In this document: positions 58,428 through 64,000 of the stretch, one piece after another
How positions within the stretch are numbered: the stretch's first letter is position 1
Layout: each line of letters begins with the position of its first letter
Program-made: the position numbers and the translations under genes
Assembly (NCBI GenBank): GCA_023662905.1
Contig: JAMPIJ010000003.1
Coordinates: 1-64,000 of the forward strand
Direction: 5' to 3'
From: Fusobacterium sp.
GTDB lineage: Bacteria > Cyanobacteriota > Vampirovibrionia > Gastranaerophilales > Gastranaerophilaceae
DNA: 64,000 nucleotides
The notes under the pieces: model-generated
The model's input: the letters and a program-made list of their open reading frames with translations, nothing else
Database searches by the model: none
Told to the model about the DNA's origin: nothing

Positions 58428-59265
58428 AATTCTGTGCCAGATACAGGTCAAAAAGATTATACATAAGCGCTATGACGGTCATCGGGCCTACTCCACCCGG
58501 AACTGGCGAAATAAACGATGCAACTTCAGACGCGCTTTCAAATTCCACATCCCCGCTTATTTTTCCGTCGGGCTTGCGGAAGATTCCAACATCTACTACT
58601 ACACAATTATTTTTTAATATTTTCCCATTTACAATTTTTTCCCCTACGGCTGAAATCACAATATCAGCCGTTTTTATTATGCTTTCAAGGTCACGGGTTT
58701 TTGAATGGCATACAGTGACCGTTGCGTTTCTTGCTAGAAACGCCTGAGCCGTCGGCTTGCCAACAAGATTTGAGCGACCGATAACAACAACGTGTTTTCC
58801 CTCAATCTCGATTTCATATCTATCTAGAAGCATAAGGATTCCGCGGGTTGTACACGGAACAGCGTATGGGGTTTGGCCGGTGTAAAAAAGACCGGAATTG
58901 TATGTTGTTAAACCATCAACATCTTTTTCTGGTTTGATGGTGTTTAAAATTTTGTTTTTATCAAGGTGTTTTGGAAGCGGAAGCTGTACAAGGATTCCGT
59001 TAATATCAGGATTTTCGTTCCAGTTGTGGATTTGTTTGATAACTTCTTCTTCGCAAGCGTCCTGCGGCAGAAGTTTGAAATCCGTGTCAAAGCCGATTCC
59101 AAGAGCCTTTTTAAGTTTTGCGTTTACATAAATTTGGCTCGCAGGGTTGTCGCCGACAAGAAGCACCGCAAGAACAGGCTTTTTGCTGTAGCGCATCGTT
59201 CTAAACTGTAATGCTTCATACAGTTCTTGACTTGTTTGTTTACCATCTAAAATAGCGGCTGTCAC
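58414..59265 (-). CDS. folD: Methylenetetrahydrofolate dehydrogenase/cyclohydrolase
   Basis: 283 residues from a GTG start at 59265, preferred because AAGGAG lies 6 bases upstream and the protein then begins MTAAILDGK as usual; an upstream ATG at 59295 would place that site inside the frame. Bifunctional C1-folate enzyme. Catalytic YVNAKLKKA (Tyr/Lys), VQLPLPKHL, DVDGLT, the NADP-binding VVVIGRSNLVGKP and PGGVGPMTVIALM. It follows the CooC-like gene by 37 bases. Confidence 0.95.
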   Translation of the reverse strand: MTAAILDGKQTSQELYEALQFRTMRYSKKPVLAVLLVGDNPASQIYVNAKLKKALGIGFDTDFKLLPQDACEEEVIKQIHNWNENPDINGILVQLPLPKHLDKNKILNTIKPEKDVDGLTTYNSGLFYTGQTPYAVPCTTRGILMLLDRYEIEIEGKHVVVIGRSNLVGKPTAQAFLARNATVTVCHSKTRDLESIIKTADIVISAVGEKIVNGKILKNNCVVVDVGIFRKPDGKISGDVEFESASEVASFISPVPGGVGPMTVIALMYNLFDLYLAQNSNRQ

Positions 59266-59302
59266 ATTCGGCTCCTTTTTTAGATTATTATACATGGTAA
59301 TT

Positions 59303-60040
59303 TTACTGTGGCAAATTTAACCGTACAAAAAACTGTTCCACTGCATCCTCTACGAGTTGGGAATTTCTTGTAAGCTGTTCGATGTTTTCGTCGTTTGGAA
59401 TACAGCCCAGAATATCAAGGTCGTATTTCTTCAGTAATGTATATAATCCTTCTAAATCGTGGTTTGCTACTTTATTAATCACAACGCCCATTTGGCCGCC
59501 GATTGCGTATTTCGCGCTGAATTCTTCAATGCGTTTGGCTAAATACGCGGATTCTTCTGTAGGGTTTGCGACGATTAGGGTCTGATCGATGTCTGTGTCG
59601 ACAAGTTGGTTGAAATATTTTAAATCAAATTCGCAGTCAATAATCACAAAATCGTAGCGGGATATAAGTTTTTTTAACGCTTCGTTTAACTGGCCTGTAA
59701 TAGGACAGCGGCAATCTTTTGAACCAACGAACCAAGTGACAATTATGTCAATATTGTCGTTAATCGGGTGTAAAATGTCTTCCAGCGCCCATTCAATGTA
59801 TTCTTGTTTGGTCATGTGGTCTGGAATACCGGTTTTATATTCGTGTTTGCCGCTTCTGATTCCGTAAACGGTGTTTCTGATATCAAGCCCGAACGAATGA
59901 CCGAGTTCGCCGGTCAGGTCGTTATCAATAAGTAAAAAAGTTTTATCTGGGAACTTTTTTGTTAAAATATTTAAAAATGCTTTCGAAACGGTTGTTTTTC
60001 CGCTTCCGCTTTTACCTGTGATTGCAATTTTTGTAGTCAA
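59303..60040 (-). CDS. CooC/MinD-like P-loop ATPase
   Basis: 245 residues. SIMIBI-class ATPase: deviant Walker A GKSGSGKTT with the signature Lys (residues 8-16), LLIDNDLTGELGHSFG (Walker A' Asp) and VVINKV. The segment KDCRCPI contains a CxC pair like the nickel site of CooC, the maturation ATPase of carbon monoxide dehydrogenase. The order cooC-like then folD recalls Wood-Ljungdahl gene clusters, but no CODH or other C1 gene is present. Could serve another metalloenzyme. It lies between atpG and folD on the same strand. Confidence 0.8.
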   Translation of the reverse strand: MTTKIAITGKSGSGKTTVSKAFLNILTKKFPDKTFLLIDNDLTGELGHSFGLDIRNTVYGIRSGKHEYKTGIPDHMTKQEYIEWALEDILHPINDNIDIIVTWFVGSKDCRCPITGQLNEALKKLISRYDFVIIDCEFDLKYFNQLVDTDIDQTLIVANPTEESAYLAKRIEEFSAKYAIGGQMGVVINKVANHDLEGLYTLLKKYDLDILGCIPNDENIEQLTRNSQLVEDAVEQFFVRLNLPQ

Positions 60041-60095
60041 TGTCCCTCTCCCATTTGTATATATAATAACATAGATATGCTGGATGGGGCAAGAC

Positions 60096-61025
60096 TTAAC
60101 CTAATTGTGCGTTCGCGCCGGAAGCTACTTCGATGATTTCCTGTGTAATCGCGGCTTGACGTGATTTGTTGTATTCAATCGAGAGCGTATGAAGCATTTT
60201 TTCTGCGTTGGTTGTTGCCGCTGACATCGCTGTCATTCGGGATGCAAGTTCGCTCGCCTGTGCTTCTAAAAGCGCTTGATATACAATGTTTGTCAAATAC
60301 ATCGGAACGATTTCCTGTAAAATTCTATGGCGATCAGGCTCAAATTCCATCAGAGATTCGATTACACCGTCGAATTTATTGTTTGTATTGACATTTTGCA
60401 TTGGCAATACCGTCCAGTTTTCAACAAAATACGTCATCATATTTTTGAAACGCGTTGTGATAAGTTCGATTTTGTCGATTTCTCCGCTGACGTATAGCGT
60501 TGACATATCTTCGATGACGATGTAGGAATTCGTCGCATTCGGGTTGTCGATTGCGTTAAGGTAAGTGTTTTCGATTTCGACTCCAAGTTCTTTCGCTTTT
60601 TTCTTCAAGCCCGAAATCCCTTTTTGACCGATAACAAAAAGTCTTACGCCGATGCCATTTTTCTGGTATTCACGGATTGTCTGCAATGTGCGTTTCACAA
60701 GGTTTGCGTTGTAAGCGCCGGCAAGCCCTTTGTTTGAGGTTATGACAAGCAGACCGACATTCTTAACTTCGCGGCGTTCAAGAAGTTTCGGGTAATTGTC
60801 GATTGCGTGATCGACTTTTAGCGTAAAAGTGCTGTAGTAACCGCTAACGCTTGAGAGCATTTTTTCGAACATATTGTTCAACTCCAGCGTGAACGGACGT
60901 GACGCTTTCACGGTGTTTTCGGCTTTTTTAACTTTCGCCGCCGCAACCATTTTCATCGCACGCGTAATTTTTTTCGTGCTTTGAACGCTTTGTATTCTGT
61001 TTTTAATATCTTTTAAGTTTGGCAT
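60096..61025 (-). CDS. atpG: ATP synthase F1 gamma subunit
   Basis: 309 residues. Central rotor shaft. N-terminal KDIKNRIQSVQSTKKITRAMKMVAAAKV and the C-terminal helix (ASRMTAMSAATTNAEKMLHTL, NKSRQAAITQEIIEVASGA) form the coiled coil inside the alpha3beta3 ring. The length lacks the 30-40 residue regulatory insertion of photosynthetic cyanobacterial and chloroplast gamma. It is the last atp gene here; atpD and atpC do not follow, as in cyanobacteria. Confidence 0.96.
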   Translation of the reverse strand: MPNLKDIKNRIQSVQSTKKITRAMKMVAAAKVKKAENTVKASRPFTLELNNMFEKMLSSVSGYYSTFTLKVDHAIDNYPKLLERREVKNVGLLVITSNKGLAGAYNANLVKRTLQTIREYQKNGIGVRLFVIGQKGISGLKKKAKELGVEIENTYLNAIDNPNATNSYIVIEDMSTLYVSGEIDKIELITTRFKNMMTYFVENWTVLPMQNVNTNNKFDGVIESLMEFEPDRHRILQEIVPMYLTNIVYQALLEAQASELASRMTAMSAATTNAEKMLHTLSIEYNKSRQAAITQEIIEVASGANAQLG

Positions 61026-61034
61026 TGTTCAATC

Positions 61035-62546
61035 CTACATAGATTTTTTGAATGTTTCGAGGTTGCTTCTCAACGCCTTTTTGTCGTCATCAGAAAGAGC
61101 CGCGCCGTCGTTGAGGCGCGCAACGAGTTCTTTCATATTAGCGTTGAAGAATTTGAACCATTCGTTTTTGAAGTTTTGAATATTTTTGTTTTCAACGTCG
61201 TCAAGAAGCCCTTCGTTAGCGGCAAAAAGTATGCTGATTTGTTCAGCAACGCTAAGAGGGTTGTATTGAGGCTGTTTAAGAACTTCTGTAAGCTTTTGAC
61301 CTCTCAACAATTGGTTTTTAGTCGCTTGGTCAAGGTCTGACGCGAATTGTGCGAAAGATTCAAGTTCTCTAAACTGTGCAAGGTCAAGTCTTAATTTACC
61401 TGCAACCTGTTTGATACCTTTAGTTTGCGCCGCGCCGCCTACACGAGAAACTGAAATCCCTGCGTTAATTGCCGGACGAACGCCACTGTTGAAGAGGTTA
61501 CTTTCTAAGAAGATTTGACCGTCAGTGATTGAAATAACGTTTGTCGGAATGTACGCTGATACGTCGCCCGCTTGCGTTTCGATGATTGGAAGCGCAGTAA
61601 TACTTCCGCCGCCGAGGCTGTCGTTAAGTTTTACCGCACGTTCAAGAAGTCTTGAGTGGAGGTAAAAAACGTCCCCAGGGTAAGCTTCACGTCCCGGTGG
61701 TCTTTTAAGAAGCAAACTCATTGCACGGTAAGCCTGAGCGTGTTTTGACAAATCATCATAGATAATCAAGACGTCTTTGCCCTGTTCCATAAACTCTTCA
61801 CCGATTGTGACACCTGCGAACGGTGCAATATATTGAAGTGGAGCCGGTTCGTTTGCGGCTGCTGATACGATAATTGAGTATTCCATTGCGCCTTTTTCTT
61901 CCAAAGTTTTGGCTAATTGCGCAACGGTTGAAGTTTTTTGACCGATTGCAACGTAAATACAGATTACGTTTTTGCCTTTCTGGTTGATGATTGTGTCGAT
62001 TGCAATCGCGGTTTTACCTGTTTGGCGGTCGCCGATGATAAGTTCACGTTGTCCGCGGCCGATTGGGGTCAGCGCGTCGATTGCGGTCAAACCTGTTTGA
62101 AGCGGTTGGTGAACGGATTTTCTTGCAACAATCCCAGGGGCAACACGTTCGATTGGACGAACTTTTGAGTATTCATAATCGCCTTTGCCATCGATTGCTT
62201 TACCTGTCGGGTTGATAATTCTTCCGATTAAAGCGTCGCCAACGGGAACTGAAGCGATTTCGCCGGTTGTTTTAACCGTCATACCCTCTTTGATGTGGGT
62301 GTATTCGCCCAGAATTACGACCCCGACGTTATCTTCTTCAAGGTTCATCGTAATGCCTAAAGTTCCTTTGCCGTCTTCAAAACGTACAAGTTCACTTGAC
62401 ATAACGTTGCGAAGTCCGTAGATACGCGCGATACCGTCGCCGACTTCGATAACCGAACCCGTGTTGGAAACTTCTGTTTTGAGTTCGTAATTTTCTATTT
62501 TGCTCCTGATAATAGAGCTGATTTCATCAGGTTTAATCGTTGTCAT
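61035..62546 (-). CDS. atpA: ATP synthase F1 alpha subunit
   Basis: 503 residues. Non-catalytic nucleotide-binding subunit. Walker [11 protein letters not shown] (about 171-180), [11 protein letters not shown], the signature [14 protein letters not shown], and the N-terminal crown ([13 protein letters not shown]). The AAGGTAAAAG region precedes the ATG. It lies 9 bases before atpG. Confidence 0.98.
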   Translation of the reverse strand: MTTIKPDEISSIIRSKIENYELKTEVSNTGSVIEVGDGIARIYGLRNVMSSELVRFEDGKGTLGITMNLEEDNVGVVILGEYTHIKEGMTVKTTGEIASVPVGDALIGRIINPTGKAIDGKGDYEYSKVRPIERVAPGIVARKSVHQPLQTGLTAIDALTPIGRGQRELIIGDRQTGKTAIAIDTIINQKGKNVICIYVAIGQKTSTVAQLAKTLEEKGAMEYSIIVSAAANEPAPLQYIAPFAGVTIGEEFMEQGKDVLIIYDDLSKHAQAYRAMSLLLKRPPGREAYPGDVFYLHSRLLERAVKLNDSLGGGSITALPIIETQAGDVSAYIPTNVISITDGQIFLESNLFNSGVRPAINAGISVSRVGGAAQTKGIKQVAGKLRLDLAQFRELESFAQFASDLDQATKNQLLRGQKLTEVLKQPQYNPLSVAEQISILFAANEGLLDDVENKNIQNFKNEWFKFFNANMKELVARLNDGAALSDDDKKALRSNLETFKKSM

Positions 62547-62552
62547 AATCTT

Positions 62553-63074
62553 TTACCTTATATTTTTTCCTATACTTTCTACTTTGTTTTTCAGGCTGGT
62601 GTCGATAATATCGTCGCCGATTTTGAACACAAGGCCTGAGATGATTTCAGGGTTGATTGACCACTCTGGAACAATCGTTTTGTTAAGCTTTTCTGCCAAT
62701 TTGTTTGTAATTCTGTTTTTTAAATCGTCATTGAGTTCGATAGCACTTGTGATTTCAACGAGTTTGATGTTATTTGCCTCGTTTACTTTTTCCAGATAAC
62801 TGTCACGAATTTCTTCAAACTCCCAAAGACGATTTTTTTCTGTGAGAATTTTCAGGAACTGCAAAACTTTATTGTCGATTTTGCCTTGGAAGATTTCGTC
62901 AAGAATGCTGTATTTGACCTTCAAATCTATTGCCGGATTAGATATTATATTCACGAAATCGGCAGAGGTTTTGATGACCTCAAGAACGGTGTTCAAGTCT
63001 GCGGCGAATTCTTTGCCGGTTTCAAAAAGTGCTTCTGCGTAATTTTGTGATGAGTATGTGATTATTTTGTCCAT
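62553..63074 (-). CDS. atpH: ATP synthase F1 delta subunit
   Basis: 173 residues. Peripheral stalk protein joining b/b' to alpha. N-terminal six-helix domain (YAEALFETGKEFAADL, NPAIDLKVKYSILDEIF, FLKILTEKNRLWEFEEI) and C-terminal beta part (VEITSAIELNDDLKNRITNKL, GLVFKIGDDIIDTSLKNKV). The start overlaps the end of the b subunit gene by 13 bases. Confidence 0.95.
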   Translation of the reverse strand: MDKIITYSSQNYAEALFETGKEFAADLNTVLEVIKTSADFVNIISNPAIDLKVKYSILDEIFQGKIDNKVLQFLKILTEKNRLWEFEEIRDSYLEKVNEANNIKLVEITSAIELNDDLKNRITNKLAEKLNKTIVPEWSINPEIISGLVFKIGDDIIDTSLKNKVESIGKNIR

Positions 63075-63568
63075 GTTATTCTATCCAGAGTTTCAATGCT
63101 TTGATTAATATATTGGGTGTGAAGTTCGGGATTTTGCGCGAACATTTCGTGAAGTTTTGTTGTCGCAAGGCTTATGGCGTTGTCAGCGGTTGAGTGTGAA
63201 AGTTTTGTGTTAACTTTCCGCGTTTCGTTGCTGATAATTGTATCAACGTTTGCTTCGATTTTTTTTATACTTTTGTTTGCCATATCCTGAATTTCATCAA
63301 AAACATTTTGTGCCATAAGCTTTGATTTATCAAGCTTTTCGTTGATTTCGTTATCGAGGTTTGCGACGGATTTTTCTGCATCTTGAAGATGTTGGGCCGC
63401 AAGTTCTTTTTCGCGTTTTGATTTTTCGATAAATTCGGCGATTTCCAACTTCATCGCTTCGATTTTTGAAGTTATGTCGAATTTTTGCCATAACATTGCA
63501 AAAATAACGAGCATTATTATAAAGTTAAAAGTGTTACTTTGAACGATTAAATTCCAAAAGTTAGCCAT
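63062..63568 (-). CDS. atpF: ATP synthase F0 b subunit
   Basis: 168 residues. One N-terminal membrane helix (FNFIIMLVIFAMLWQKF), then a long charged coiled coil that forms half of the peripheral stalk. Differs clearly from the other b-type subunit upstream, so the stalk is a b/b' heterodimer. Overlaps it by 8 bases and delta by 13. Confidence 0.92.
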   Translation of the reverse strand: MANFWNLIVQSNTFNFIIMLVIFAMLWQKFDITSKIEAMKLEIAEFIEKSKREKELAAQHLQDAEKSVANLDNEINEKLDKSKLMAQNVFDEIQDMANKSIKKIEANVDTIISNETRKVNTKLSHSTADNAISLATTKLHEMFAQNPELHTQYINQSIETLDRITWTK

Positions 63569-63989
63569 TTATTCCTCCTTGTAACACTTTATTCACAATA
63601 GTTTGCGCCAAATTTTCAACGTGAGAGTTCAGAACCTCTTTGGCTTCGTTTTCGGAGCGTGAAAGTTCTGCTTTCAGCTCTTCGACTTTTTCGTTAGATT
63701 TTGCTTTTGCAGAATCAACTTTGGCTTTGTAGTCGGAATTCGCTTCATTAGTTTTGTCAACCATAATTTGACGTGACTGTTTAGCCGTTTCGGTTAAACG
63801 GTTTTCTTTGTCTTGCAATAGTTTTTCGGCCTTGTGACGTGATTGGCGGGAATGTTCGTAGTTGTCGTGAACAATTCCGTCGCGCTCGTCAATGACTTTT
63901 GTCAATGGCTCGTAGAAAATTGCGTTCATAATGTACATGAACACCAGAAAGCTTATGATTGATACTAAAAATGTAGCGTTAAATTCCAT
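63561..63989 (-). CDS. atpF2: ATP synthase F0 b' subunit
   Basis: 142 residues. N-terminal membrane helix (FLVSIISFLVFMYIMNAIF) with the following EPLTKVIDERDGIV typical of b'-type subunits, then a coiled coil to the end. Gene order b'-b-delta-alpha-gamma is that of cyanobacteria and plastids. A GAGGAAAAA ribosome site precedes the ATG at the window edge; genes for c and a subunits are expected just outside. Confidence 0.9.
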   Translation of the reverse strand: MEFNATFLVSIISFLVFMYIMNAIFYEPLTKVIDERDGIVHDNYEHSRQSRHKAEKLLQDKENRLTETAKQSRQIMVDKTNEANSDYKAKVDSAKAKSNEKVEELKAELSRSENEAKEVLNSHVENLAQTIVNKVLQGGING

Positions 63990-64000
63990 TTTTTCCTCAC

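Overview
The window looks like a chromosomal stretch of a gut-type, non-photosynthetic relative of the cyanobacteria (class Vampirovibrionia/Melainabacteria, most likely Gastranaerophilales). This is an inference from three things. The ATP synthase genes run b', b, delta, alpha, gamma with two different b subunits and no beta/epsilon genes after gamma, as in cyanobacteria. There is a family of prepilin-like proteins and an SLH-domain surface protein. The presence of kdsA implies a Kdo-containing Gram-negative envelope. No rRNA, CRISPR array, insertion sequence, integrase or clear prophage is visible.

Layout. 1-14 kb: a prepilin cluster (3' part at 1-935, then 2788-3813, 10799-11788 and 12989-13933) interspersed with argS, a four-wHTH GntR-like regulator, a TrmB-like regulator, rfbA, a TPR protein, an MFS exporter and hemW. 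14-32 kb: pepA, a small AT-rich two-gene unit with a membrane TPR protein, a DegT-like enzyme, three tRNAs (Thr-CGU, Leu-CAG, Ser-GCU), several lineage-type proteins of unknown function, a PPP phosphatase, a UvrD-like helicase-nuclease, a bifunctional-nuclease-like protein, dapB, another TPR protein, a fifth prepilin and a small accessory patch with a toxin-like protein. 32-46 kb: a Cys-rich SLH protein, an NhaD/ArsB-like transporter, a GAF-GGDEF-HD-GYP protein, a second helicase-nuclease, and a kdsA-MBL-pheS operon. 46-55 kb: a long translation operon on the minus strand (prfA, ylxR, infB, rbfA, truB) that runs into envelope genes (LmeA-like, GerMN) and a HicB-like gene. 55-64 kb: a Pro-rich protein behind a candidate invertible element, a GGDEF protein, small regulators, folD, a CooC-like ATPase and the atp operon.

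The most notable content is two independent signs of phase variation of surface structures. (1) Two prepilin genes carry runs of 11 and 12 G inside the leader-peptide codons. Both are in frame as read, and any change of one base gives an early stop. They share a TTGACA-N17-CATAAT promoter, and the family ends in a DUF1566/Lcl_C-like domain, so a switchable set of pilus-tip or surface ligand binders is a reasonable hypothesis. (2) A 167-bp intergenic element at 54791-54957 is bounded by perfect 25-bp inverted repeats, each built like a tyrosine-recombinase site (8-bp arms around an asymmetric 8-bp core). It lies directly upstream of the ribosome binding site of an unrecognised Pro-rich protein and contains promoter-like sequences. 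Neither system can be proved from one sequence; both make simple predictions for read-level length or orientation polymorphism.
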